Source of the DNA: Arthrobacter woluwensis
GTDB taxonomy: Bacteria; Actinomycetota; Actinomycetes; Actinomycetales; Micrococcaceae
Reading direction: 5' to 3'
NCBI RefSeq assembly: GCF_900105345.1
Contig: NZ_FNSN01000004.1
Location: 1 to 64,000 of the forward strand
Length of the DNA stretch: 64,000 nucleotides
Below are positions 54,697 through 63,340 of the stretch, one piece after another (the first letter of the stretch is position 1; every line of letters begins with the position of its first letter). The notes beneath the pieces were generated by a model, which searched no databases, was not told the origin of the DNA, and saw only the letters and a list, made by a program, of their open reading frames with translations. Made by a program: the position numbers and the translations under genes.

Positions 54697-54969
54697 ATGA
54701 CCATTTTGAACCTGGTCCAGCCGCGGTCCATCAGCCGCCAGCTGGCACGCCTCGACACTCCCGGCCGCTTCTTCGGCGCTTACCTTCTGGCCCTGGCCAT
54801 CCTGGCCGCCCTCATGGTCGGCCTGGGAGCGCTCGGCGGAGTGGCCCTGAACCTCGGCGTCACCGCCGTGTTCATGCTGCTTCTCGCGGAGCTCGTCCTG
54901 ACGGTGGCCTTCCTGGCCGTCGCGCTGGGCGGGCCCCTGTACTGGAGCTCGCAGCGGTGCGGCCGCTGA
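54697..54969 (+). CDS. Small two-helix membrane protein
   Basis: 90 residues from ATG 54697 (AGAGGACG upstream). A short amphipathic start (MTILNLVQPRSISRQLARLD) is followed by two hydrophobic helices, about 25-50 (FGAYLLALAILAALMVGLGA) and 53-80 (LNLGVTAVFMLLLAELVLTV), and a short basic end. No family recognised. It stands alone between two strong terminators, so it is probably its own transcription unit. Confidence 0.6.
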   Translation: MTILNLVQPRSISRQLARLDTPGRFFGAYLLALAILAALMVGLGALGGVALNLGVTAVFMLLLAELVLTVAFLAVALGGPLYWSSQRCGR

Positions 54970-55000
54970 AGCCTCCACCCGGAGCACGTCAGGCGCCATC

Positions 55001-55043
55001 AACGCTGAAGGAGCGGACCCTGAGGGTCCGCTCCTTCAGCGTT
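55001..55043. terminator. Bidirectional terminator between the membrane protein gene and regX3
   Basis: Perfect 20-bp stem (AACGCTGAAGGAGCGGACCC with its complement) and a TGA loop, between convergent genes. Confidence 0.92.
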
Positions 55044-55094
55044 GTCGCGTCACCAGGCCCCGGGACTCCCGGGGCCTGATGATCAGCCCAGTGC

Positions 55095-55775
55095 TCACGG
55101 CTCGAACTTGTAGCCCAGCCCGCGGACGGTCACGAGGTACCGCGGCGCGGAGGGATCAGGCTCGATCTTGCTGCGCAGGCGCTTGACGTGGACGTCGAGG
55201 GTTTTGGTGTCGCCCACATAGTCGGACCCCCACACCCGGTCGATCAGCTGGCCACGGGTCAGGACACGGCCGGAGTTCCTCAGGAGCATCTCCAGGAGCT
55301 CGAACTCCTTGAGGGGCAAGGAGACCTGTTCGCCCCCGACGCTGACCACGTGCCGTTCGATGTCCATGCGCACCGGGCCGGCCTGGACGGTGGTGGTGAT
55401 GAGTTCCTCCGGCTCGCCCTGACGGCGCAGCACGGCGCGCACGCGGGCGACCAGCTCGCGGGACGAGTACGGCTTGGTGACGTAGTCGTCGGCGCCGAGC
55501 TCCAGGCCCACCACCTTGTCGATCTCCGAGTCCTTAGCCGTCAGCATGATGACCGGCACCGAGGACCGCTGACGCAGCTGCCGGCACACCTCGGTGCCGG
55601 ACTGGCCCGGCAGCTGGAGGTCCAGCAGCACCAGATCCGCGCCGTTCCGGTCGAATTCGGTGATGGCGTCGAGGCCGTTGTCCACGACCTCCACCTCGAA
55701 GCCCTCCTTGCCGAGCAGGTAGGACAACGGGTCGCTGAAGGACTCCTCGTCCTCCACAATCAGAATGCGGCTCAC
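55095..55775 (-). CDS. regX3: Phosphate response regulator RegX3
   Basis: OmpR/PhoB-type transcription factor for phosphate limitation. 226 residues. Receiver domain: ILIVEDEESFSDPLSYLL (acidic pocket), Asp52 in LVLLDLQLPG (phosphorylation), Thr in MLTAKDSE and Lys101 in YVTKPYSSREL. Winged-helix domain begins about residue 130, with LPLKEFELLEMLLRNSGRVL and the recognition stretch TKTLDVHVKRLRSKIE. It overlaps the senX3 stop by four bases (ATGA), so the pair is co-translated. Confidence 0.95.
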   Translation of the reverse strand: MSRILIVEDEESFSDPLSYLLGKEGFEVEVVDNGLDAITEFDRNGADLVLLDLQLPGQSGTEVCRQLRQRSSVPVIMLTAKDSEIDKVVGLELGADDYVTKPYSSRELVARVRAVLRRQGEPEELITTTVQAGPVRMDIERHVVSVGGEQVSLPLKEFELLEMLLRNSGRVLTRGQLIDRVWGSDYVGDTKTLDVHVKRLRSKIEPDPSAPRYLVTVRGLGYKFEP

Positions 55776-57010
55776 GCCTGGACTCCTTCGTGATGAGCGC
55801 TGCTTTGATGAGCATTGCGGCGGCCGGTCCTCCCGGCCTCTGGGGTTTCCTCCGGGCTTCCCGCGTCGCCGGAGGACTCGCGGCCCTCCATCTCGGGAAG
55901 GCGGACGGTGAAGGTGGAACCCTGGCCCGGCTGGGACCAGACGGACACCTCCCCACCGTGGTTGGACACGACGTGCTTGACGATGCTGAGCCCCAGTCCC
56001 GTGCCGCCGGTGGCACGGGAACGGGCGGCGTCCACCCGGTAGAACCGCTCGAAGACGCGCTCCTGGTCCTCCGGTGAGATGCCGTCTCCCTGATCGGTCA
56101 CCGAGACGGCGATGAGGCCTTCGCGCGAACGGATGCCGATGCCCACCCGGGTGTTCTCCGGCGAGTACCGGATGGCGTTGTCGATGAGGTTGCGGAAGGC
56201 CGTGGTCAAGAGGTCCGGATCGCCGAAGACGCGGGCGTCGGTGCCGGCGCTGCCGACGACGAGCGTGATGTTCTTGCTCTCCGCAGGAAGTTTGGATCGG
56301 TCGACGGCGTCGGCGATCACGTGGTTGATGTCCACCACCGTGCCCTGCAACGCGATGTTCGCTCCCTGCAGCCGGGACAGTTCGATGATGTCCTGCACGA
56401 GGTCCGCGAGACGCGAGGCCTCCTTGTGCATGCGCTTGGCGAAGCGGCGCACGGCCACCTCGTCGTCCGAGGAGTCCTCCAGTGCCTCGGCGAGCAGGGA
56501 GATGGCGCCCACGGGGGTCTTCAGCTCGTGAGAGACGTTGGCGACGAAGTCGTTGCGGATCTCCTCGGTGCGGGTGATCTCGGTGCGGTCATCGGCGAGC
56601 AGCAGCACGTATTCATCACCCAGGGCCGCGGCGCGCACCTGGACGATGATGGAGCCGGCGCCGAGCGGTCCGCGGGGCAGTTCGAATTCGCCTTCCAGGA
56701 TCACGCCGTCACGACGGACCTTCGCGGTCATCTCGAGCAGCTGATGGTGCACCACGGTATGGCCGCGGACCAGGCCGTAAGCGTAGGCGGCAGGGCTGGC
56801 ACGCACGACGCCGTCGATGTCATCCACGATCACGAAGGCCCGTCCCAGGACGCTCAGGACCTCCGCGGCGCCCTCCGGAAGCTGTGCCTCGTCAAGCTCG
56901 TCGTCCACCAGGGTGCGCTGATGTTCACTCGCACGGAAGGCGAGGACGCCGAAGACACCGAGGCACAAGCCGACGAGGCCCGCGATGACGCCGATGAGCA
57001 GAGGATCCAC
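55772..57010 (-). CDS. senX3: Phosphate sensor histidine kinase SenX3
   Basis: 412 residues from GTG 57010. A short N-terminal membrane region (2-25, LLIGVIAGLVGLCLGVFGVL) and a PAS domain (52-140, FVIVDDIDGVVRASPAAYAY) precede HisKA with His161 in NDFVANVSHELKTPVGAI. HATPase boxes are NLIDNAIRYSPENT (N), VTDQGDGISPEDQERVF (G1/F) and GTGLGLSIVKHVVSNHGG (G2). The lack of a large outer domain is typical of SenX3, which senses phosphate through the PhoU/Pst complex; phoU is encoded divergently here. Confidence 0.95.
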   Translation of the reverse strand: MDPLLIGVIAGLVGLCLGVFGVLAFRASEHQRTLVDDELDEAQLPEGAAEVLSVLGRAFVIVDDIDGVVRASPAAYAYGLVRGHTVVHHQLLEMTAKVRRDGVILEGEFELPRGPLGAGSIIVQVRAAALGDEYVLLLADDRTEITRTEEIRNDFVANVSHELKTPVGAISLLAEALEDSSDDEVAVRRFAKRMHKEASRLADLVQDIIELSRLQGANIALQGTVVDINHVIADAVDRSKLPAESKNITLVVGSAGTDARVFGDPDLLTTAFRNLIDNAIRYSPENTRVGIGIRSREGLIAVSVTDQGDGISPEDQERVFERFYRVDAARSRATGGTGLGLSIVKHVVSNHGGEVSVWSQPGQGSTFTVRLPEMEGRESSGDAGSPEETPEAGRTGRRNAHQSSAHHEGVQA

Positions 57011-57070
57011 ATCCCCAGCTTACGGTCCGGTGTGACGGCATCCGGCCAGATTGCGGGGCGGAGCAGTCCG

Positions 57071-57114
57071 GTTCAACTAACGTTCACTTTCAGGACGTGC
57101 ACTATTCACGGCCT
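57071..57114. promoter_or_regulatory. PHO box in the senX3/phoU intergenic region
   Basis: Direct repeats at strict 11-base spacing: GTTCAACTAAC (57071), GTTCACTTTCA (57082), a weak unit at 57093 and ATTCACGGCCT (57104). This matches actinobacterial PHO boxes (GTTCACC-type heptamer plus four bases), to which PhoP/RegX3 binds. It could serve both divergent genes. Confidence 0.75.
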
Positions 57115-57209
57115 GCTGACACTGTAAGTAGCTGGACCACCAGCGTGTTGGGGGCGCTCCCCGGACGGGGCGTCACTGCGGCACGCAGCCATACGAAAGG
57201 ACGCCGTCA

Positions 57210-57872
57210 GTGCGCAAGGCTTTCCAGGATGAGCTCGCCCAGGTGGGCGATGAGCTCGTTGAAATCTCCAAGTTGGTGGCGACCGCCATCCAGAACGCCA
57301 CGCAGGCCTTTGAAACCGCTGATGTGGACCTCGCCCAGGACGTGATCGCCGCGGACGCCCGCATCGACTTCCTGCAGAACGCCCTCGATGAGAAGGCCAT
57401 CGACATCCTGGCTCTCCAGGGCCCCGTCGCCAGCGACCTGCGCATGATCGTCAGCTCCCTGCGCATGAGCGCCTCCCTCGAGCGCATGGGCGACCTGGCC
57501 CGTCACATCGCCCAGCTCACCCGCCTGCGCTACCCGGCCCAGGTCATCCCGGCATCCCTGCAGGACACCTTCCGCTCCTTCGCCGAGCTGGACATCCAGA
57601 TCGCGAACAAGGTGGCCGAGCTCCTGGAGACCCACGATCTGAACGTGGCCCGCCAGATCGTCCGCCTGAACCTCGAGGTCGACGAACTGCACGCCGGCGT
57701 CTTCAAGGCCGTCGCGGCGGACGACTGGTCCGGCAACGCCTCCACCTCCGTGGACGTCGCCCTGGCCAGCCGCTACTTCGAGCGCTTCGCCGACCACGGG
57801 GTCTCCGTGGCCCGCAAGGTCAGCTACCTCGTCAACGGCGAGTGGCAGCCGGAGGAGATCGGCGGCGCCTGA
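57210..57872 (+). CDS. phoU: Phosphate transport system accessory protein PhoU
   Basis: Negative regulator of the phosphate two-component system and Pst transporter. 220 residues from GTG 57210 (MRKAFQDELAQVGDEL). Two repeats of a three-helix bundle are visible, each with the metal-binding ExxxD-type helix: VDLAQDVIAADARIDFLQN in the first and ARQIVRLNLEVDELHAGVF in the second. LRMSASLERMGDLARHIAQL and SRYFERFADHGVSVARKVSY are the paired signature helices. No pst genes are adjacent. Confidence 0.95.
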   Translation: MRKAFQDELAQVGDELVEISKLVATAIQNATQAFETADVDLAQDVIAADARIDFLQNALDEKAIDILALQGPVASDLRMIVSSLRMSASLERMGDLARHIAQLTRLRYPAQVIPASLQDTFRSFAELDIQIANKVAELLETHDLNVARQIVRLNLEVDELHAGVFKAVAADDWSGNASTSVDVALASRYFERFADHGVSVARKVSYLVNGEWQPEEIGGA

Positions 57873-57883
57873 CACTGATCCGG

Positions 57884-57935
57884 ACAGCACGACGGCGGGG
57901 TGGTCACCCAGGTGACCACCCCGCCGTCGTGCTGT
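57884..57935. terminator. Bidirectional terminator between phoU and gpmA
   Basis: Perfect 25-bp stem (left arm starts ACAGCACGACGGCGG) with a two-base nominal loop, between convergent genes; the longest perfect hairpin in the window. Confidence 0.92.
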
Positions 57936-58009
57936 GCGTCGTCAGGGATCCGACCGGGCTGCGTCCAAGGGAGGAACGACCGAGCAGCCGGCGGATCCCT
58001 GACGGAGCC

Positions 58010-58756
58010 TTATTTCTTGCCCTGGTTCGCGACAGCCTGGATCGAGGCCGCGGCGGCCTCGGGATCCAGGTAGCGGCCGCCCGGGTTGAGCGGGGCGAAG
58101 TTCTCGTCCAGTTCGTAGACGAGCGGGATGCCCGTGGGGATGTTCAGGCCGGCGATGTCGTCATCCGAGATGCCGTCGAGGTGCTTCACGAGCGCACGCA
58201 GCGAGTTGCCGTGGGCGGTGACGAGGACGGTCTTGCCGGCCTTGAGGTCTTCCTTGATGTCGGACTCCCAGTACGGCAGCAGACGGACCAGGACATCCTT
58301 GAGGCACTCGGTCCGGGGCACGGCGTCGCCGAGATCGGCGTAGCGCGGGTCGCCCACCTGGGAGAACTCGGAGTCGTCGGCCAGGGGCGGCGGCGGGGTG
58401 TCGTAGCTGCGGCGCCACTCCATGAACTGCTCCTCACCGAACTCGGCGAGGGTCTGGGCCTTGTCCTTGCCCTGGAGTGCGCCGTAGTGACGCTCGTTCA
58501 GGCGCCAGTCGCGCTTGACGTCGATCCAGCCGCGGTCGGCCTTCGCGAGGGCGATGTTCGCCGTGTTGATGGCCCGCTTGAGACGCGAGGTGTAGAGCAC
58601 GTCCGGCAGCACGTCGTTCTCGACGAGCAGCTCACCGCCGCGGGCGGCCTCGGCACGGCCCTGATCGTTGAGGTCCACATCCACCCAACCGGTGAAGAGG
58701 TTCTTGGCATTCCATTCGCTGTGACCATGGCGCAGCAGGATCAAGGTGTACGTCAT
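58010..58756 (-). CDS. gpmA: 2,3-bisphosphoglycerate-dependent phosphoglycerate mutase
   Basis: Interconverts 3- and 2-phosphoglycerate in glycolysis. 248 residues from ATG 58756. [20 protein letters not shown] carries the phosphohistidine (RHG), [16 protein letters not shown] is the second substrate loop with the acid Glu, and [19 protein letters not shown] carries the second catalytic histidine. The size is that of the cofactor-dependent GpmA group rather than the broad-specificity phosphatases. Confidence 0.96.
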   Translation of the reverse strand: MTYTLILLRHGHSEWNAKNLFTGWVDVDLNDQGRAEAARGGELLVENDVLPDVLYTSRLKRAINTANIALAKADRGWIDVKRDWRLNERHYGALQGKDKAQTLAEFGEEQFMEWRRSYDTPPPPLADDSEFSQVGDPRYADLGDAVPRTECLKDVLVRLLPYWESDIKEDLKAGKTVLVTAHGNSLRALVKHLDGISDDDIAGLNIPTGIPLVYELDENFAPLNPGGRYLDPEAAAASIQAVANQGKK

Positions 58757-58838
58757 GCTTCAATCCTAGCCAGCCGCGGAGGCCCCCGGTCGTTTGCGTC
58801 TTAACGTCGCCGCGCATGACCGCGCCTACCATGGGACG

Positions 58839-59672
58839 GTGGTCCAGAAATCCGAACGCCTCCGCGCCCCCGCCCGCGCCGCGGGACGGACCGGGAGACC
58901 CTTGGGCAACGTCACCCGCGGGACCACCAACCCCAACCGCATGCGCCGCGTCGACCGGTGGATCACCGGCACGCAGGCCTGGCGGTTCCGGGATGCCGAG
59001 CGGCCGCTGGCCGTGGATCTCGGCTACGGGGCGAGTCCGCGCACCGCGATCGAACTGTTCGAACGACTCCGCACGGTGGATCCCGGCTTCCGGCTCACCG
59101 GGGTGGAGATCGAACCGGGCCGGGTGGCCAAGGCCCTGGAGGAGGCCCGGCCCGGTCTGGACTTCCGGCTGGGCGGATTCGAGCTCCCGGTGGAGGAGCG
59201 ACCGGTGCTGGTGCGGGCCTTCAACGTCCTGAGGCAATACGACGAGGGCGATGTCGCGGCCATCTGGGACACGCTGCGTTCCCGCCTGGCCCCGGGCGGG
59301 CTCGTGGTGGAAGGGACGTGCGATGAACTGGGCAGAACCGCCTCCTGGGTGGCGCTCGACGGCGACGGCCCCCTCAGCCTCCACCTCTCGGTGCACTTCG
59401 GCTCACTGGAGCTGCCGTCCCAGACGGCGGAACGCCTGCCCAAGGCTCTCATCCACCGGAACGTTCCCGGCGAGCGCATCCACGCCTTCCTGCATGCCGC
59501 GGATCAGGCCTGGCTGGCGGCGGCACCGTTGGCGAGCTTCGGGAAACGGCAGCGCTGGAGGAGAATGTGCGAAGTCCTGCGGGACACCGGCTGGCCCGTG
59601 CTCGACGGACCCCACCGCTTCCGGCTGGGCGAGCTGTCCGTCGCGTGGGAGGCCGTGGCGCCCGGGGCGTGA
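58839..59672 (+). CDS. Class I SAM-dependent methyltransferase-like protein
   Basis: About 277 residues from GTG 58839; a start at 58794 is possible but leaves only 37 bases from the divergent gpmA start. After a basic N-terminus (RAPARAAGRTGRPLGNVTRG) there is a Rossmann-like core: PLAVDLGYGASPRTAIELF (motif I, SAM-binding glycines), FRLTGVEIEPGRVAKALEEA (motif II with the acidic residue), VRAFNVLRQYDEGDVAAIW and LAPGGLVVEGTCDELGR. Its target is unknown. The family is conserved beside gpmA-region genes in related genomes as far as I recall, but I cannot check this. Confidence 0.75.
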   Translation: MVQKSERLRAPARAAGRTGRPLGNVTRGTTNPNRMRRVDRWITGTQAWRFRDAERPLAVDLGYGASPRTAIELFERLRTVDPGFRLTGVEIEPGRVAKALEEARPGLDFRLGGFELPVEERPVLVRAFNVLRQYDEGDVAAIWDTLRSRLAPGGLVVEGTCDELGRTASWVALDGDGPLSLHLSVHFGSLELPSQTAERLPKALIHRNVPGERIHAFLHAADQAWLAAAPLASFGKRQRWRRMCEVLRDTGWPVLDGPHRFRLGELSVAWEAVAPGA

Positions 59673-59740
59673 AGCCCTCAGGCCCAGGCCGTGCTCACCA
59701 GCTGCTCACCAGCCAACGCGCCTCACCAGCGCGCCCGTGC

Positions 59741-60064
59741 TCACCAGCTGTTGTAGCCCCCGCTGCGGAGGTCCTTGATGGCAGGCCGGACATCAGCCAG
59801 ATAGACGCAGGATGCCGTCACGGCGACGAGCGCGAACAGGCCCAGGCCACCCGACCTCGACAGCACGGAGAGCAGGCCCACCGCGGCGGCCGCACCGGTC
59901 ACGGCTAGCCAGAATCCCTTGCTGCGCTTCATGGCGGCCTCGTAGTCCCCGGGCTTCCGGATCAAGGCGTCGATGAAAGCCCAGGCCTCCAGCCCGAAGG
60001 CCACCAGGCCCATCACGAAGTAGACGGCCATGGTGGCAAAGGAGATCAGCAACTGTCCGCTCAC
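59741..60064 (-). CDS. DUF2516 membrane protein
   Basis: 107 residues, ATG 60064. Helices at about 5-28 (LISFATMAVYFVMGLVAFGL), 49-66 (GFWLAVTGAAAAVGLLSVL) and 72-90 (GLGLFALVAVTASCVYLAD). AFIDALIRKPGDYEAAMKR and the end VYLADVRPAIKDLR are hallmarks of this actinobacterial family of unknown function. It lies nine bases after the transsulfuration gene on the same strand and is probably co-transcribed. Confidence 0.85.
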   Translation of the reverse strand: MSGQLLISFATMAVYFVMGLVAFGLEAWAFIDALIRKPGDYEAAMKRSKGFWLAVTGAAAAVGLLSVLSRSGGLGLFALVAVTASCVYLADVRPAIKDLRSGGYNSW

Positions 60065-60073
60065 CCCTCCAGC

Positions 60074-61252
60074 CTATCCTCCGTGGCCCGGCAGCGCGTC
60101 GAGCGCCTGGGACAGATCCGCCCAGAGGTCCTCCGCGCTTTCGATCCCGACGCTCAGCCGCACCAGGTTGTCCGGGACGCTCACGGGCTCGGCGACGTGG
60201 CGCCGTCGTCGTTCGATGAGTGACTCGACGCCGCCCAGGGAGGTCGCCGGCACCCAGAGGCGCAGCGCCCGTACGAGGGCGTCGGCGTTCTCGGCGCCGC
60301 TGTGTCCGCCGGACGCCCCCACCTCGATGGCCAGGATGGAGCCGAAACCCTTCAGCTGGGCCGCGGCCCGTTCGTGACCGGGGTCCTGGGGCAGCCCGGG
60401 GAATCGGACGCGGTCCACGGCGGGGTGCGCGTCGAGCCGCTCCGCGAGGACCTGCGCGCTGGCCTGCGAGCGCTCCACCCTGAGCGCGAGCGTCCGCAGA
60501 CCCCGCAGCGCGAGCCAGGCCTCCCAGGGGCCGGCGATGGACCCGTGCAGCGCTCGGTGGTGCAGGAGGGTGTCCCGCAGACCGGGGTCCCGGGCGACCA
60601 GCGCACCGAGCACCACGTCCGAATGGCCCGCGAGGTACTTCGTGACCGAGTGCAGCACCAGGTCCGCGCCCAGGAGCAACGGCTGCTGGACCAACGGGGT
60701 GCAGAAGGTGTTGTCCACGACCACGAGCGCGCCCGCCTTCCGGCCCTCGGCGATGAGGACGGGAAGGTCGGCGACGCCGAGCATGGGATTGGTCGGGCTC
60801 TCCAGCCAGAGCAGATCGGCCGCCCGGTCTTCTGCTGTCAGCGCCGCCAGGACGGCGTCCGTGTCCGCGATGTCCACGAGCCTCAGGGTGAAGAGACCCT
60901 TGTCCGCGAGCTCGGAGGCCATCTGCACGGTGCCCGCGTAGGAATGCCCCGGCATCACGACGACCCCGCCGAGCGGCACGAGGGACAGCGCCGCGCTCAC
61001 GGCCGCCAGGCCCGAGGAGAAGAGGAGCGCCGGCTCGGCGGACCCTTCCAGCCGGCCCAGGACGTCTTCGAACGCCTCCCACGTGGGATTCGCATACCGG
61101 CCGTAGCCGCGGTCCCCGGCGCCGAGCGGGCCCGTGCCGATGAAGGTGGAGGAGAGCACCACGGACGGGTTCACGGGGGCGTCCCGCTCCCGGTCCGGAC
61201 GGCCGGCGGCCACCACGAGTGAGTCAGGGCTGAGGTCCAGGGATTCGTGCAT
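60074..61252 (-). CDS. Cys/Met metabolism PLP enzyme (cystathionine gamma-synthase/lyase type)
   Basis: PLP-dependent enzyme of transsulfuration. 392 residues if ATG 61252 is used; a GTG at 61261 adds three residues. GRYANPTWEAFEDVLGRLEG and ALLFSSGLAAVSAALSLV form the cofactor phosphate site, LLWLESPTNPML and VVVDNTFCTPLVQQPLLLG hold the Asp that contacts the PLP nitrogen, and HSVTKYLAGHSDVVLGAL carries the Schiff-base lysine. Sequence alone does not tell synthase (metB) from lyase (mccB/metC). No other sulfur genes are near. Confidence 0.88.
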   Translation of the reverse strand: MHESLDLSPDSLVVAAGRPDRERDAPVNPSVVLSSTFIGTGPLGAGDRGYGRYANPTWEAFEDVLGRLEGSAEPALLFSSGLAAVSAALSLVPLGGVVVMPGHSYAGTVQMASELADKGLFTLRLVDIADTDAVLAALTAEDRAADLLWLESPTNPMLGVADLPVLIAEGRKAGALVVVDNTFCTPLVQQPLLLGADLVLHSVTKYLAGHSDVVLGALVARDPGLRDTLLHHRALHGSIAGPWEAWLALRGLRTLALRVERSQASAQVLAERLDAHPAVDRVRFPGLPQDPGHERAAAQLKGFGSILAIEVGASGGHSGAENADALVRALRLWVPATSLGGVESLIERRRRHVAEPVSVPDNLVRLSVGIESAEDLWADLSQALDALPGHGG

Positions 61253-61371
61253 GGACCTCACGTTACGGCGCGCTCCGGCACCGCGGGCAAGGGGATCCCG
61301 TCATGTGGGCAACGGGATCGCCCGTCATCCACATCGGAGCGTACTCTCCGCCTGCACCCAGCTTGGCCCGC

Positions 61372-61377
61372 TAGGCT
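61372..61377 (+). promoter_or_regulatory. -10 box of tmk-holB, likely leaderless
   Basis: TAGGCT ends seven bases before GTG 61384, so transcription would begin at or next to the start codon. No Shine-Dalgarno sequence is spaced for that GTG, which fits a leaderless mRNA. Confidence 0.45.
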
Positions 61378-61383
61378 GTGAGG

Positions 61384-62082
61384 GTGACTACCAGCGCAAA
61401 CGGAACCGGCCTGTTCATCGCCTTTGAAGGCGGCGACGGCGCCGGGAAGTCCACGCAGAGCCGGCTGCTGGCCGAGGCACTGCGGGGACGCGGCATGGTG
61501 GTCGTCCAGACCCGGGAACCGGGCGGCACCGAGATCGGCGAGAAGCTCCGGTCCCTCGTCCTGGATCACGGACACGGCGAGATCGATCCCCGCACCGAGG
61601 CCCTCATGTACGCGGCGGCACGCGCGGCCCATGTGGAACAGCTCATCCGCCCCGCCCTGGCGCGCGGCGAGGCCGTCATCACGGACCGCTACATCGACTC
61701 GTCGGTCGCCTATCAGGGCATCGGACGGGGACTCGGAACCCAGGAGGTGCGGGACCTCAACGCCTGGGCCACCGGCTCCCTGTGGCCCGACTTCACCGTG
61801 GTGCTGGACGTGGATCCGGTCGAGGGGCGTGCCCGCCGGGCTCCCGGCGGCGAGGACCGTCTCGAATCCGAACCTGACTCCTTCCACGCCCAGGTCCGCA
61901 ACGCCTATCTGGAAGCAGCGGCCGCCGCCCCCGAGCGCTATCTGGTCATCGACGCCCGCCAGGACGTCCCGGTGATCGCCGGCCTGATCCTGGACCGGGT
62001 GGAGCAGGTCCTCTCGGCTCATGGCGCCACGTCCGCCGTCGCGACGGGCGCCGGCCCGGGCTCGCCGGGAGCAGGCGCGTGA
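61384..62082 (+). CDS. tmk: Thymidylate kinase
   Basis: Phosphorylates dTMP to dTDP for DNA synthesis. 232 residues from GTG 61384 (GTG 61378 would add two). P-loop FEGGDGAGKSTQ (14-25), the DRY motif in VITDRYIDSSVAYQGIGRG, TREPGGTEIGEKLRSLVLD for dTMP binding, and a lid region with VEGRARRAPGGEDRLE. Arginines in the lid (RARR) suggest the bacterial type II arrangement. It has an alanine/glycine-rich tail, and its stop overlaps the holB start (GTGA). Confidence 0.96.
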   Translation: MTTSANGTGLFIAFEGGDGAGKSTQSRLLAEALRGRGMVVVQTREPGGTEIGEKLRSLVLDHGHGEIDPRTEALMYAAARAAHVEQLIRPALARGEAVITDRYIDSSVAYQGIGRGLGTQEVRDLNAWATGSLWPDFTVVLDVDPVEGRARRAPGGEDRLESEPDSFHAQVRNAYLEAAAAAPERYLVIDARQDVPVIAGLILDRVEQVLSAHGATSAVATGAGPGSPGAGA

Positions 62083-63221
62083 CGGTCTTCGACGAACTCC
62101 GCGGCCAGGACGCCGTGGTCACCCAGCTCCGCCGGGCGGCCGCAGGCGACGGGATGACCCACGCCTGGCTCTTCACCGGCCCGCCCGGCTCCGGCCGGTC
62201 CAATGCGGCCACGGCCTTCGCCGCCGCGTTGAACTGCGAACAGCCCGACCCCGCCCAGCGCGGCTGCGGTCAGTGCCACGCCTGCCGGACGATTCTCGGC
62301 GAAACGCACCCGGATGTGCAGCACGTCCGCACTGAGAAGGTCACGATCACCATCGACGAGGCCCGTGAACTGGTCTCGACCGCCGGCAACCACCCCGCGT
62401 CCGGCCGCTGGCGCATCATCATCGTCGAGGACGCGGACCGCATGGCGGAGCGGACCACGAACGTGCTGCTCAAAGCCATCGAGGAACCCACCGCACGCAC
62501 CGTCTGGATGCTCTGCGCCCCCTCCCCCGCGGACGTGCTGGTCACGATCCGGTCCCGTTGCCGCGGCGTCGGTCTGCGCCTGCCCGCGGTGGACGACGTC
62601 GCCGCGCTGCTCGTGGCACGCGACGGCGTGGAGCCGGCTCTCGCGGCCAGTGCGGCGCGGATGGCGCAGAGCCACGTCGGGATCGCCCGGCGTCTGGCCC
62701 GCGACGCCGACGCCCGGCAGCGCCGCCTGGAAACCGTCCGGTTCCCCCTCGCCCTGAAGGGCATCACCTCCGCGGTGCTCATGGCGGAGCGGCTCATGTC
62801 CATCGCGACCGCCGAGGCGGACAGCTCGAACGCCGAGCGTGACGCCACCGAACGCGCCGCCCTCCTGGGGTCCCTCGGCCTTGAGGAAGGGGCCACCGTG
62901 CCCCCGGCCCTGCGCGGCCAGCTCAAGCGCCTCGAGGAGGACCAGAAGCGGCGCGGGAAGCGGTCGGTGACCGACTCGCTGGACCGGACGCTGACCGATC
63001 TCCTCTCCTTCTACCGGGACGTGCTCATCCTGCAGGTGGGCGCCACCGGGTCGCTCGTGAACGAGGAGATCCGGGCGGACATCGAGGCCTTCGCGGCCGA
63101 TGGGACGCCGGAGCAGACCCTGGCCAGGATCGATGCCGTCAACCTCACCCGGCGGCGGCTGGTCACGAGCAATGTGGCCCCGTTGCTGGCCCTGGAAGGC
63201 ATGGCGGCGGGGCTGGTCTGA
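62079..63221 (+). CDS. holB: DNA polymerase III subunit delta'
   Basis: Clamp-loader subunit that helps open the sliding clamp. 380 residues from GTG 62079, coupled to tmk, a pairing common in bacteria. The AAA+ N-terminal domain has a degenerate P-loop (FTGPPGSGRSNAATAF, Arg in place of Lys), so it probably does not hydrolyse ATP, as in known delta' subunits. A zinc module CEQPDPAQRGCGQCHACRTI, sensor 1 IIIVEDADRMAERTTNVLLK, the SRC motif in TIRSRCRGVGLRLP and the C-terminal collar domain follow. Confidence 0.94.
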   Translation: MTVFDELRGQDAVVTQLRRAAAGDGMTHAWLFTGPPGSGRSNAATAFAAALNCEQPDPAQRGCGQCHACRTILGETHPDVQHVRTEKVTITIDEARELVSTAGNHPASGRWRIIIVEDADRMAERTTNVLLKAIEEPTARTVWMLCAPSPADVLVTIRSRCRGVGLRLPAVDDVAALLVARDGVEPALAASAARMAQSHVGIARRLARDADARQRRLETVRFPLALKGITSAVLMAERLMSIATAEADSSNAERDATERAALLGSLGLEEGATVPPALRGQLKRLEEDQKRRGKRSVTDSLDRTLTDLLSFYRDVLILQVGATGSLVNEEIRADIEAFAADGTPEQTLARIDAVNLTRRRLVTSNVAPLLALEGMAAGLV

Positions 63222-63340
63222 AGCCGGCACGCAGCCGGGCAGCGAGACCGGGAAACGACTCACAGACAGAACCGCGGCCGGAGTGGACCGGCCCGCGGAG
63301 ACGACACGGCGAACCACGACAGTTCGGAAGGCGGACGAGG

